From assembly GCF_003217495.1 (NCBI RefSeq), contig NZ_QJSW01000007.1, positions 234,215-278,652 of the forward strand: DNA of 44,438 nt, in the 5' to 3' direction. Of this stretch, positions 1 through 8,810 are shown one piece after another. Numbering within the stretch: position 1 is the stretch's first letter; each line of letters starts with the position of its first letter. This DNA is from Paenibacillus barcinonensis. Its GTDB lineage: Bacteria; Bacillota; Bacilli; Paenibacillales; Paenibacillaceae. The notes below the pieces were generated by a model. It was given only the letters and a program-made list of their open reading frames with translations. It made no database searches and was not told where the DNA came from. A program made the translations under genes and the position numbers.

Positions 1-1
1 G

Positions 2-2224
2 GCGATACAAGAAACATTTGATGCCTTTTTTAATCCGGTAAAAGATCCACTCAAAGAGCTGAACACAGCAAAGAGTGAAGAAAATGTGAAGAATGTGTTG
101 CAATTGATCAAGCTGCCAGAATGGCTGGACCTTCCAGAAGGATTCGAGAGCCTTCAGCCGGAAGAGCAGGAAGTCGTTGCATATATCGTAATGTCATTTG
201 CATCTTCGGATTATGACTATAAATCCAAGGAAGAAGTGCAATTTGCGATAGAAGTGGGATATGAAGGGCTTATGGCGATGCTGCAAACAGACCCGCTGTT
301 ATTTCAACAGCATTTAAATAGTTTCTATAGTCTTATTAGTCAAACATCTGAGCATATGTCATACCCGGGAGCTGATCTTTTACAATTCGTAGGTCAGAAG
401 TATTCCAAGCTATCCCTTGTGGACAAGCAATTAGTCTCGTATATTGCTCAGCGTATATCTAAAGATGAGAGTCTGTCGATGAATGATAAGTATACGATTT
501 TCCTTCTGTTGCTTATGCAGTATTCGTCGATCAATGAACCTGCAACCACGGGTGAGATGCTGGCGGCACTGAACAGCATTTACGTATATCAGCACTCATC
601 AGAGGCCAATACGCCGGACAAGAAGTTTCCTCTGGATTTTGGCAAGCTTGCTACGATTACAAGCAATGAAACCAAGCAGGAGCAGCTTGCTCAATGGATG
701 ATAGCCAAGAAACCAGTCGGTGGATATACCAGCTATGAAGAAATTCAGAAGGCATTTAACGCTTTCTTCGCACCGCCGAGTGACCCGACTACCCCTGGTT
801 CTTCTACAGGAAGTGGTAGCGGTGGGGGCGGGTCATCCACCCCTGTGGCAACAACCAAGCAAGAGCAGATTGTCGTGGATGTGAACGGGGTGAACGGTAC
901 AAACCTGACCAAAACGCCAATTACACGCACAACCGAAACAAATGGTGTCGTTAAAGATCTGGTGAAGATGACGGACACCATTGCCAAGCAATCGGTTGAA
1001 AAAGCAAAACAGCTGGGCACCGATACGGCACGCATCGTTATTCCAGATACGAAGGATGCCGTGTCCGAGACACGTATTGAAGTTCCGAAAACTGCTGTTA
1101 AAGAGCTGAGCGACGGCTCACTCAAGCTGGAGATTTCAACAGCGAATGCAGTTATTTCTGTACCAACGAAATCTATCGCCGGATTCGATCAGGATCTGTA
1201 CTTCCGCATCGTTCCACTCAAGAAGGATTCGGAGCGTAATGAAGTCGAAGAACGCGCGAAAAAAGAGCAAGTGATTCAGAAGGCAGCACCGAACAGTAAT
1301 GTACGTGTACTGGCTCGTCCAGTGGAGATTGAAACCAATATGCAGAGCCGTGAAATAACACTGACTCTGCCGCTGGGGAACAGTCTGCCAACCGAAGCTA
1401 CGGCTCGTCAGCAAGCGCTGAACAAGCTTGCTGTATACATCGAACATAGTGACGGTACGAAAGAACTGGTACGAGGCAAGCTGGTGAAGCTGACCGATGG
1501 CAGTGAAGGGATCGAGTTCACCGTAACCAAGTTCAGTACGTTTACCTTGGTATCTGTAGACGGACTGAAGGCTACTCAACAAGCAAACCCTCCGTACATT
1601 CAAGGCTTTGGCACAGATTTCCGTCCAGATGCATTCGTAACACGTGCACAGATGGCAGCGATGCTTGCTCGCAATCTATCGGGTGAGGCCGCAATGGCGT
1701 CTACAACAGCGGTAAGCTTTGCGGATGTGGCTGCAACACACTGGGCAGCGAACGAGATTGAGCAAGCACGGGCGGCGGGGATCATGAATGGTCTGAACAG
1801 CACAGTGTTTGCACCGGAAGGGTCGATCACTCGTGCGCAGATGGCAACGATTGCGTATCGCTGGATGCAACAACAGGCGAATGCAGAGGTAACTACTGGA
1901 ACTGCATCGAATGTTGATGCTACGAGCACAACGACTGCAACTGGCCCTGCTACAAATGCAACAGCCGCAGCCTCCTTTAATGATGTGCCTGCTGATCTGT
2001 GGGCCGCAGACGCGATTGCATACGTGCAATCTGCGGGGCTGATGACAGGTTATCAGGATGGCACGTTCAAGCCGGAAGGCAGGCTGACTCGCGCCGAAGC
2101 GGTTAAAGTGCTGAACGTATTGTTCAAGCGTACACCGCTGACAGGAGCTGGAGCACCATCCTTTAGTGATGTACCAGCTACACACTGGGCATATGCCGAT
2201 ATTGAAGCCGCGGCGCAGAAGTAA
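2..2224 (+). CDS. S-layer homology (SLH) domain surface protein, 5' end missing
   Basis: The frame is open from base 2, so the gene begins outside the window; an internal GTG at 86 is probably not the start. About 740 residues are visible. The N-terminal half is a helical region of unknown function. A segment at its very start (AIQETFDAFFNPVKDP) resembles one about 240 residues later (EIQKAFNAFFAPPSDP), so the protein is built from long repeats. A Gly/Ser/Pro linker follows (near base 790), then a beta-rich domain, then SLH-like segments with the usual FxDV..HWA and ITRAQMA/LTRAEAV motifs (bases about 1600-2220). SLH domains bind pyruvylated secondary cell-wall polymer, so the protein is expected on the cell surface. 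The last SLH unit stops just after HWAYADIEAAAQK, shorter than usual. The family call is firm; ligand and role are unknown. Confidence 0.9.
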   Translation, partial: AIQETFDAFFNPVKDPLKELNTAKSEENVKNVLQLIKLPEWLDLPEGFESLQPEEQEVVAYIVMSFASSDYDYKSKEEVQFAIEVGYEGLMAMLQTDPLLFQQHLNSFYSLISQTSEHMSYPGADLLQFVGQKYSKLSLVDKQLVSYIAQRISKDESLSMNDKYTIFLLLLMQYSSINEPATTGEMLAALNSIYVYQHSSEANTPDKKFPLDFGKLATITSNETKQEQLAQWMIAKKPVGGYTSYEEIQKAFNAFFAPPSDPTTPGSSTGSGSGGGGSSTPVATTKQEQIVVDVNGVNGTNLTKTPITRTTETNGVVKDLVKMTDTIAKQSVEKAKQLGTDTARIVIPDTKDAVSETRIEVPKTAVKELSDGSLKLEISTANAVISVPTKSIAGFDQDLYFRIVPLKKDSERNEVEERAKKEQVIQKAAPNSNVRVLARPVEIETNMQSREITLTLPLGNSLPTEATARQQALNKLAVYIEHSDGTKELVRGKLVKLTDGSEGIEFTVTKFSTFTLVSVDGLKATQQANPPYIQGFGTDFRPDAFVTRAQMAAMLARNLSGEAAMASTTAVSFADVAATHWAANEIEQARAAGIMNGLNSTVFAPEGSITRAQMATIAYRWMQQQANAEVTTGTASNVDATSTTTATGPATNATAAASFNDVPADLWAADAIAYVQSAGLMTGYQDGTFKPEGRLTRAEAVKVLNVLFKRTPLTGAGAPSFSDVPATHWAYADIEAAAQK

Positions 2225-2258
2225 TATTTTCACATTCAGAAAAGTGATATGACCAAAG

Positions 2259-2288
2259 AAGGCCACCTCGTGAAGGGGTGGCCTTTTG
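2259..2288 (+). terminator. Rho-independent terminator after the SLH gene
   Basis: Nine-base arms AAGGCCACC and GGTGGCCTT enclose a short loop, followed by TTTTG. It lies 35 bases after the SLH stop and before the 3' end of the convergent regulator gene. Confidence 0.85.
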
Positions 2289-2310
2289 TATACGATCCTG
2301 CTTGGATGTT

Positions 2311-2880
2311 TTACTCCTCTAATAAGGATGAGGCTTCTTCATACAGCTTACCCTCTCGCAGTCGATCTACAAATCCCTGCAGCCAGATATAATATTGCTC
2401 TGCATGCTGGAGCTTATGTAAATCTCGCAACGCTTCTTCACGTTCTTGTGCATGTGTGTGCTCCGATAGAATGATGGCTGTCAGGTCAGGGATAACATCA
2501 CGGATGCTTTCCAGCATAACATCGACTTCCCGTTGCAGCTTGATGCCGAAGAAATTTTGAAACGTACGGTAGAAATCCGTCTCCGCCACATATTGATCCT
2601 GCCGCTCCTTTTTCTCCTCCAGCTTGTAGATCATCTGAGACTCTGTTAATGAACGTACGGCATAGCTCATGTTGCTTTTGCTCATATTCATTGAGGTTTT
2701 CATCTCTTCAAGGGTCATCGCACGATCCTCAAAATACATGACCCCGTACAATTTACCAAACGTATGATTAACCCCGTACAGATCCATCGTATTGGCGATG
2801 GACTCAATCACTTTTTCCCTTAGCTCAGACCGATCAGGCAACGAAGAATGATTCGGTTTCCCAGCGATTTCTTTTCCCAC
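2311..2880 (-). CDS. GbsR/MarR-type transcriptional regulator
   Basis: A 189-residue winged-helix protein close in length to Bacillus GbsR (about 180). The segment DLYGVNHTFGKLYGVMYF, then MTLEEMKTSMNMSKSNMSYAVRSL, is the GbsR/OpcR form of the MarR fold: an N-terminal helix, then recognition helix and wing. Characterised family members repress glycine betaine or choline uptake and synthesis genes and respond to choline or related osmolytes. The gene is divergent from the transporter operon that starts at 3079, and the roughly 200-base gap has several inverted repeats, so local control of that operon is the simplest reading. The ligand here is inferred, not shown. Confidence 0.85.
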   Translation of the reverse strand: MGKEIAGKPNHSSLPDRSELREKVIESIANTMDLYGVNHTFGKLYGVMYFEDRAMTLEEMKTSMNMSKSNMSYAVRSLTESQMIYKLEEKKERQDQYVAETDFYRTFQNFFGIKLQREVDVMLESIRDVIPDLTAIILSEHTHAQEREEALRDLHKLQHAEQYYIWLQGFVDRLREGKLYEEASSLLEE

Positions 2881-2910
2881 AATGTCACCTCGGCGATAGG
2901 ATAAACGTTT

Positions 2911-3004
2911 CCATGAACATATTCATATTTTACATGAATCCATGGATTTTTAACACAACCCGGAAATAGATTTTTCAAAACGAATGTACAATAATTTTTG
3001 TACA
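2911..3004. promoter_or_regulatory. Inverted repeats between the GbsR-type gene and the transporter operon
   Basis: Two symmetric elements are visible. The first nests ATTCAT...ATGAAT (2921-2939) inside CCATG...CATGG (2911-2945). The second is TGTACA-N8-TGTACA (2985-3004). Both lie in the shared upstream region and are candidate sites for the divergent regulator. A weak promoter (TTGTAC at 2998, TACTAT at 3023, 19-base gap) would overlap the second element. Which protein binds is inference. Confidence 0.45.
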
Positions 3005-3078
3005 GAACAGAAAAAACGCATCTACTATCTATAAATTGCCAATCATTAAAGAAAATTTGAACAAAAGGAGTGAAAGCA

Positions 3079-3954
3079 TTGCGCATGAAATTATGGAGGG
3101 AATCCGAAGCGGTTCTCTTCACGCTGCCTGCGCTCATCCCGCTGATGATCTTCTGGCTGGGGCCGCTGGGATATATCGTATATCTCAGTTTTACCGACTG
3201 GGACTTCATGAGCCCGGATAAGCTGTTCGTGGGGCTGGACAATTACAGCTACCTGTTAACGAACTCTGAATTCTATCGCTCCCTGAAAGTCACGCTGTTA
3301 TTCGGACTCGGGAGTGTCATTCCCACCATTGTAGGCGGGCTCGCTCTAGCGTTGCTGATGAATAGCAAAATGAGATCCTCCGGTATTTTCCGTACCCTGC
3401 TGTTCTCGCCATGGGTTACACCAACGGTTGCGGTATCCATCGCGTGGTCATGGATTTTTGAACCGCAGGTGGGGCTTGCCAATCTGATGCTGGGCTGGGC
3501 GGGCATATCACCCATCGGCTGGCTGCGAGATGTAGACTGGGCACTCGTGGCTGTGCTGATTGTGACACTGTGGAAGTCCATTGGCTGGGCCATGGTGTTC
3601 TACCTGGTAGCACTGCGCAATCTGCCGTCGGATCTGCTTGAAGCAGCATCCATCGACGGGGCTGGAGCGTGGGACAAGTTCAGAAGCATTACCTTGCCGC
3701 TGATCTCGCCAACCACCTTTTTCCTCTCCATCATACTGACGATTCAATCCTTGCAAGCCTATGACCAGATTAACGTCATGACACAAGGCGGTCCAGCCGG
3801 ATCAACCCGGACACTGCTGTACATGTATTATCAGTCCGCCTTTGAATCCTTCAATGTGGGAGAAGCTTCATCCATCGCTGTAGTTATTATTCTGATCTGC
3901 GTGCTGTTGTCGGGAGTTTCCTTCCTGCTGGGCAGACGCCTGGTGCACTACTAA
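3079..3954 (+). CDS. CUT1 ABC transporter permease, UgpA/MalF type
   Basis: About 291 residues with six hydrophobic segments and the permease EAA loop (EAASIDGAGAWDKFRSITLPLI), which contacts the ATPase. TTG at 3079 is preferred because AAGGAG (3065-3070) sits 8 bases upstream; GTG at 3070 overlaps that site, and ATG at 3085 is possible. It forms the channel with the next gene, which it overlaps by one base (TAATG). No ATP-binding subunit is encoded in the operon, so a shared MsmX-like ATPase is expected. Similarity to glycerol-3-phosphate (Ugp) and sugar permeases is clear; the substrate cannot be read from this subunit. Confidence 0.9.
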   Translation: MRMKLWRESEAVLFTLPALIPLMIFWLGPLGYIVYLSFTDWDFMSPDKLFVGLDNYSYLLTNSEFYRSLKVTLLFGLGSVIPTIVGGLALALLMNSKMRSSGIFRTLLFSPWVTPTVAVSIAWSWIFEPQVGLANLMLGWAGISPIGWLRDVDWALVAVLIVTLWKSIGWAMVFYLVALRNLPSDLLEAASIDGAGAWDKFRSITLPLISPTTFFLSIILTIQSLQAYDQINVMTQGGPAGSTRTLLYMYYQSAFESFNVGEASSIAVVIILICVLLSGVSFLLGRRLVHY

Positions 3955-4859
3955 TGACCATGATATTACCGAAATCAAAGACCAAACGAATGAAACCGAA
4001 GGAGATCCGGCAAGTGTCCCGCAGCAAAATAAAAATCAGCGCAATCCTTCGTTATCTGCTTCTCGCTCTGATTGCACTTGCGACCGCATTTCCATTCTAT
4101 TGGATGGTGATCAGCGGCTTCAAAACCAATGATGAAATCTGGCAGTTCCCGCCAACCTTCTGGCCGGAGACGTTTCTGTGGAACAATTACGTGGATGCCT
4201 GGAATGCTGCACCTTTTGCACGATACATGTTGAACAGCACCGGGGTTGCCCTGGCGATCTGTCTGCTTCAGATTGTGAACTCCAGTATGATGGCGTATGC
4301 CCTTACACATATGCAGTTTCGTCTCAAAGGCGCGTTAACGGCTATCATACTGGTGGGCTACATGATACCGAGTACAGCCGTATACTTGCCTGGATATCTG
4401 GTGTTAAGCGAGCTTGGGCTGCTGGATTCCTACACGGGGCTGATCGTTTCCAACTGTGTCAGTGTGTTCTCCATCTTCCTGATTCGCCAGGCCTTTATGC
4501 AGGTGTCACATGAATTGGTGGAAGCGGGGCAGCTTGACGGAGCCTCACACTTCCGCATTCTTTGGACAATTATTACACCGCTCGTTCGCTCCAGCTTCGC
4601 CGTGATGGTGCTGATCACGTTCATTGAACAGTACAACAACTATTTCTGGCCGATGCTGATCACCAAAAATCCAGACCTGCAGCTTGTATCCGCTGGACTG
4701 CGAAGCTTCTTCGTGGAGGGCGGAGCCTATGGACTGGCTTGGCCGCAGATTATGGCTGCGAGTGCGTTCACCATTGCACCTTTGTTACTTCTTTTCGTGT
4801 TCACCCAGAAAACGATCATGCAGAGTGTTAACATGACGGCTGGCGTAAATAAGAACTGA
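3954..4859 (+). CDS. CUT1 ABC transporter permease, UgpE/MalG type
   Basis: A 301-residue partner permease. It has a positively charged N-terminus, about six membrane helices (the first near residues 30-50) and the EAA loop (VEAGQLDGASHFRILWTIITPL). Its ATG shares a base with the TAA stop of the upstream permease, which indicates translational coupling. With that gene it would form the heterodimeric membrane core of the importer fed by the binding lipoprotein downstream. Confidence 0.9.
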   Translation: MTMILPKSKTKRMKPKEIRQVSRSKIKISAILRYLLLALIALATAFPFYWMVISGFKTNDEIWQFPPTFWPETFLWNNYVDAWNAAPFARYMLNSTGVALAICLLQIVNSSMMAYALTHMQFRLKGALTAIILVGYMIPSTAVYLPGYLVLSELGLLDSYTGLIVSNCVSVFSIFLIRQAFMQVSHELVEAGQLDGASHFRILWTIITPLVRSSFAVMVLITFIEQYNNYFWPMLITKNPDLQLVSAGLRSFFVEGGAYGLAWPQIMAASAFTIAPLLLLFVFTQKTIMQSVNMTAGVNKN

Positions 4860-4933
4860 TACACCTCGCTTGTCTGTATCGCTCTGATGCAGCATGCGCA
4901 CAACCATTTCACCTAAAAACAGGAGGAACAACA

Positions 4934-6310
4934 ATGAATTGGAGTAAGCCGGGTATGACTTTGAGAAATAAAATGAGGCTGAGCTGGAAGGGCGGCATGT
5001 CACTGGTGCTTGCAGCAAGCTTTGCATTAATGACCGCTTGCGGAACACAAGCACCCGCAGAATCGAGTTCAACCGCTGCTGCGAGCGGCGGCACGGAAAC
5101 GCAGGCCAAAGCGCCGGTGGAGATTGAGTTCTGGTATGGTCTGGGCGGCAACCTGGGCGACAATATGAAAAAGAAAATTGATGCCTTCAACGCTTCGCAG
5201 AACGAGGTTGTTGTCAAAGGTATCGTGCAGGCTGACTACACCGAGACAGAGCAGAAGCTCCAGGCAGCGATTGCGGCCAAGAAGGTACCTGCTGCTGTGC
5301 TGAGTGCCAACATTGACTGGGCGCGCAAAGGGTATTACGCCTCCATGGATGAGATGATCGCCGCCGATCCGAATTTCAACAAAGAGGATTTCGTGCAAAC
5401 CTTTCTGGAACAAGGAAATGTGGATGGAAAGCAGTTCTTTTTGCCGATGTATGGCACGACTCAAATTATGTACTATCGCATGGACACGTTCAAAGCAAAC
5501 GGCATTGACCCGGCAAGCCTGACCACATGGGAGAAATTCGCCGAGGCTGCCGCGAAGATGACCAAGAAGGAAAATGGCAAAACAACCTTCTTCGGCTGGG
5601 AGCCGATGTGGGGCAGAGACAATATGATTGATGCTGTTATGGGTAAAGGCGGCAAAATTCTGAGTGATGATGGTAAAACCGTGATGATTGACTCCCCTGA
5701 ATGGATCGAGACGTGGGAGCTGTTCCGCAAATGGATCAACGAGGACAAAATTATGGGTATTCAATATGGCGGTCAAGGCTGGGAGTATTGGTACAAGACG
5801 ATTGATGATGTGATGAAAAATAGAGCGGCCGGATACACCGGCTCAAGCGGTGACCAAGGCGATCTTGACTTCAAAATCGTAGCAGCTATGCAGCAGCCCG
5901 GCTGGGAAGGCAAGGGCGAAGGCAAGCCGGTAGCCAGCGCCATTCTCGCAGGTATTCCGGCAGCAGCTAGTCCAGAGCAGCAGCAAGCAGCGTATAAATG
6001 GCTGACGTATTTCTCCAAAACCGAAAACACAGCTTCATGGTCCATGAACACAGGGTATATTGCTGTACGTCAGTCTGCACAGCAAGACCCGGATTTCAAG
6101 AAGTTCAGTGAAGAGCATCCGCAGATTACAGTGCCACTGCAGCAGGCAGCACATGCTTCCGCACCTTTCCGTGATCCAACAGGCGGTAAAATCAACGATG
6201 CGTTGAAGGAAGCTGCGGACAAGGTGCAGATCAACAATGTTCCGGCAGAGCAGGCGTTGAAGGAAGCCAAAGAAAAGGCGCAGAAGGAATTGGATCGCAT
6301 TGCGAAATAA
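4934..6310 (+). CDS. Extracellular solute-binding lipoprotein, UgpB-like
   Basis: A 458-residue binding protein with a lipoprotein signal: basic n-region, hydrophobic stretch, then LMTAC with the acylated Cys near residue 36. A Ser/Ala/Thr-rich tether leads into the mature domain (IEFWYGLGGNLGDNMKKKIDAF). The N-terminal pattern FWYGLGG..., the NMTGYI-like segment MNTGYIAVRQ near the C-terminus and the overall length resemble UgpB more than maltose-binding proteins. Known UgpB proteins bind glycerol-3-phosphate or glycerophosphodiesters; the mycobacterial one binds glycerophosphocholine. GGAGG sits 7 bases before the ATG. Substrate assignment is inference. Confidence 0.88.
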   Translation: MNWSKPGMTLRNKMRLSWKGGMSLVLAASFALMTACGTQAPAESSSTAAASGGTETQAKAPVEIEFWYGLGGNLGDNMKKKIDAFNASQNEVVVKGIVQADYTETEQKLQAAIAAKKVPAAVLSANIDWARKGYYASMDEMIAADPNFNKEDFVQTFLEQGNVDGKQFFLPMYGTTQIMYYRMDTFKANGIDPASLTTWEKFAEAAAKMTKKENGKTTFFGWEPMWGRDNMIDAVMGKGGKILSDDGKTVMIDSPEWIETWELFRKWINEDKIMGIQYGGQGWEYWYKTIDDVMKNRAAGYTGSSGDQGDLDFKIVAAMQQPGWEGKGEGKPVASAILAGIPAAASPEQQQAAYKWLTYFSKTENTASWSMNTGYIAVRQSAQQDPDFKKFSEEHPQITVPLQQAAHASAPFRDPTGGKINDALKEAADKVQINNVPAEQALKEAKEKAQKELDRIAK

Positions 6311-6372
6311 GGACTCGAATAGGATGTATGGATAAGGTAGCTAAGCGTCATTGAAGATCGAGTGTTAAACAG

Positions 6373-6401
6373 AAAGGACGGTACACAGCGTACCGTCCTT
6401 T
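6373..6401 (+). terminator. Intra-operon hairpin after the binding-protein gene
   Basis: Perfect 12-base arms AAAGGACGGTAC and GTACCGTCCTTT with a five-base loop, followed only by TTTCC. It is 62 bases after the lipoprotein stop. The short T-run suggests partial termination or mRNA protection that keeps binding-protein levels above the downstream enzymes. Confidence 0.6.
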
Positions 6402-6445
6402 CCATTCCAGATGAAGAGAAGAATGAGAGACAAGGAGTCAAGTCT

Positions 6446-7216
6446 ATGCAAGAGAACAGAGTAAGGCATGGAGGGTTGCCCTCCGTGCAGGCCATTTTGT
6501 TTGACAAGGACGGCACGCTGCTTGATTTTACACACATGTGGGGCTTCTGGACGGATTGTGTACTGCATGATTTCAGAGAACAGCTCAGCACTCGAGGGCT
6601 GAGTCTTGATGAGGATGAGCTGTCGCAGATTTGGGGCACGTTTCATGATGAACAGGGACGGATGAATGGGTATGATATCCGCGGGCCGCTCGCTATGGGC
6701 ACGATGGAGGAAGTGTATGCCGTGCTGACCTGGCATGGATATCGAGCGGGACTTAGCTGGGCTGAAGCCAAAATGATCGTTCGAGCGTGTCTTGCACAAG
6801 CGGAGGAAGCAATGGAGGTGCATCGTCCGGCGCTTCCGCTGCCCGGTGTGCGGGAGTACCTGGAGCAATCCCGGCGTAAGGGCCTGAAGATGGGCGTGGT
6901 AACTGCTGATGAGACGGCAAATGCCGTGAAGCATCTGCAATGGATGGGCCTAAACGCGTACTTTGACGTAGTGATTGGCACCGATCTGGTGGACCGCGGC
7001 AAACCTTTTCCCGATATGGTGCTGCTTGCCTGTGAGCGATTGGGTGTGCAGACACAGCAGGTTGTGGTAATAGGTGATACGGATGGAGATATGGAGATGG
7101 CAAGAGCAGCTGGAGCAGGGTACAGGATAGGGATCGGAGCGCCTGGCAGCATTCATCTGGCAGACCGGACCATCGAAGGATTCCACGAATTACTTCCTGG
7201 CGGGTTAGGCCGATGA
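6446..7216 (+). CDS. HAD-family phosphatase, phosphoglycolate-phosphatase-like
   Basis: A 256-residue HAD hydrolase. Motif I is DKDGT (nucleophile Asp20, acid/base Asp22), motif II is the Thr in VVTADET, motif III the Lys in RGKPFPD, and motif IV GDTDGDMEMA. A helical cap lies between motifs I and II, as in Gph-type phosphatases of small phosphate esters. The start is chosen at 6446 because AAGGAG lies 8 bases upstream; the open frame extends further back without a ribosome site. The next gene overlaps by four bases (ATGA). Placement between a UgpB-like importer and a phosphodiesterase-like gene suggests it removes phosphate from an imported or cleaved organophosphate, which is inference. Confidence 0.88.
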   Translation: MQENRVRHGGLPSVQAILFDKDGTLLDFTHMWGFWTDCVLHDFREQLSTRGLSLDEDELSQIWGTFHDEQGRMNGYDIRGPLAMGTMEEVYAVLTWHGYRAGLSWAEAKMIVRACLAQAEEAMEVHRPALPLPGVREYLEQSRRKGLKMGVVTADETANAVKHLQWMGLNAYFDVVIGTDLVDRGKPFPDMVLLACERLGVQTQQVVVIGDTDGDMEMARAAGAGYRIGIGAPGSIHLADRTIEGFHELLPGGLGR

Positions 7217-7551
7217 CCAATAGTCAAGCTTATCTAGGCTGGATCTTGCTGGCCCTTGCCATTGGTCTGGAGCTGAGTGCGACTATCCTGCTAAAGGTAT
7301 CGGATGGTTTTTCCAGGCTGTGGCCTTCGGTCATGATGTTTGTTTGTTATGCGGCGAGCTTTACCTTTCTGAATTTTGCCGTAAAATATATGCCGCTGGC
7401 TGTGGCCTATGCGATCTGGTCGGGTGTTGGGATTACGCTGATTGGCGTGGTGGGGCATTATTTTTTTGGAGAACGTCTGCGGTTAACGTCAATGGTCTGG
7501 ATTGGTTTTATTCTGATTGGCATTATTGGGCTGAAATGGAGTGATTCTTAA
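7213..7551 (+). CDS. SMR-family multidrug/quaternary amine transporter
   Basis: A 112-residue protein with four membrane helices. The essential Glu of helix 1 is present (IGLELSATILLKVSDGF), and the segment AYAIWSGVGITLIG matches the Qac-type subgroup (EmrE, EbrB, QacC) rather than the guanidinium exporters. Such proteins exchange lipophilic or quaternary cations for protons as dimers; EmrE also moves choline and betaine. Only one SMR gene is present, so a homodimer is likely. It overlaps both neighbours (ATGA, TAATG), which is unusual for a drug pump inside a nutrient-uptake operon and suggests it handles a product of the pathway. Confidence 0.9.
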   Translation: MTNSQAYLGWILLALAIGLELSATILLKVSDGFSRLWPSVMMFVCYAASFTFLNFAVKYMPLAVAYAIWSGVGITLIGVVGHYFFGERLRLTSMVWIGFILIGIIGLKWSDS

Positions 7552-8642
7552 TGAGACATGAACCTAGCGGTTTGCCTGAGCGGCCTTTGGCCTCCTTTCA
7601 GGTGATTACGGACACGCATGTACGGGACGAGGTAAATCATATTCATAACCGGCATCTGGAGCAGGCGCTGGCAGATATCGCTTCTTTTAGCCGTGGAAGC
7701 AGCGGTATTATGCATGTGGGGGACCTGACGGATCGGGGATTGCCGGGTGAATATCGTGAATGGCAGCGTATCCGGGGGAAGTATGAAGATCAGCTGGCTG
7801 ATATATACCTTACGGTGGGCAACCATGATATTGGTGCAGTCATCTGGCAGAAGCCGCCTCAGGTCCTGCTGGAACTGAGTGAGAGTCAGGTAGCCGAGAT
7901 GCTGGAGCAGCCGGTAGAGCTGGAGCATGCGGTTAACCAAACGGTAGAAGAGTCCGCAGCGCTGATAAAGAGGTTGTCTGGCAGTCAATACGTAATGCCT
8001 GATCATGTTGGTCACGAAGCAGAAGCGGAAAGTACGCCTGCCATAGCCGAAACGATTACCGTCGCGAGACTGTGGCAACGTCGCTTCATGGATTTTGAAG
8101 CGGCAACGGGCATGAAGGGGGTGTACCACGATCATTGGATCGATGGATATCATTATATTTTCCTTGGCACAGAGCAGCCGCACCCGAAGGATTGTGAGAT
8201 GTCAGCCGAACAGCTACAGTGGCTGGAGCTGAAGCTTGCCGAGCAGGCTGTACCGAATCGTCCGATTTTTCTTTTTTTACATCAGCCGCTAATGGACACT
8301 GTTGCCGGATCACTTCAGGAACAAGGCTGGTATGGTGTGAATCAGGATGCTGAATTGAAGGCGGTGCTTGCGAAGTATCCGCAGGCAATTGTATTCTCCG
8401 GGCACACGCATTGGCACCTGCAAGCACCGCATACGATGTACGATGGTGCAGGTCAGATGCCGACCATGTTTAATGCGTCTTCTGTTGCGTATCTCTGGAC
8501 GGATGCAGATGAGCATCTGGAGGGCAGCGAAGGGCTGCATGTAGACATCTACAAGGATCGGGTTGTTGTGAAGGGACGAGACTTCGCTGCGGGGGAATGG
8601 ATTGAAGGTGCTGAGTATACGGTTCGCTATCCCCCCAATTAA
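7551..8642 (+). CDS. Calcineurin-like metallophosphoesterase
   Basis: A 363-residue protein with all metal-binding motifs of the family: DTH (21-23), GDLTD (57-61), GNHD (90-93), His244 in LFLHQP, and GHTH (284-287). These hold a binuclear metal centre that cleaves phosphomonoesters or diesters; relatives include CpdA and the glycerophosphodiesterase GpdQ. An insert of about 80 residues between GNHD and the His motif sets it apart from CpdA. There is no signal peptide, so it acts in the cytoplasm. Its ATG overlaps the SMR stop. In this context a phosphodiester substrate delivered by the importer is the best guess. Confidence 0.88.
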   Translation: MRHEPSGLPERPLASFQVITDTHVRDEVNHIHNRHLEQALADIASFSRGSSGIMHVGDLTDRGLPGEYREWQRIRGKYEDQLADIYLTVGNHDIGAVIWQKPPQVLLELSESQVAEMLEQPVELEHAVNQTVEESAALIKRLSGSQYVMPDHVGHEAEAESTPAIAETITVARLWQRRFMDFEAATGMKGVYHDHWIDGYHYIFLGTEQPHPKDCEMSAEQLQWLELKLAEQAVPNRPIFLFLHQPLMDTVAGSLQEQGWYGVNQDAELKAVLAKYPQAIVFSGHTHWHLQAPHTMYDGAGQMPTMFNASSVAYLWTDADEHLEGSEGLHVDIYKDRVVVKGRDFAAGEWIEGAEYTVRYPPN

Positions 8643-8692
8643 ATTATTGTTCCACGTGAAAAATCACGCAATTGCGTCTTGATGAGCAAAAT

Positions 8693-8722
8693 TTGTAAAT
8701 GGGTGTGGCTGCGATTTATACT
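8693..8722 (+). promoter_or_regulatory. Putative sigma-A promoter of the carboxylesterase gene
   Basis: TTGTAA (8693-8698) and TATACT (8717-8722) are 18 bases apart, about 90 bases before the esterase ATG. No strong terminator separates the preceding operon, so read-through is also possible. Confidence 0.4.
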
Positions 8723-8810
8723 CAAATAGATACACATCTAGATACAACATCGTTAGTCCAGCAATGGAATAGATCCATTTACTTATTTACGGAGAGGATG
8801 TAGAAGACGC

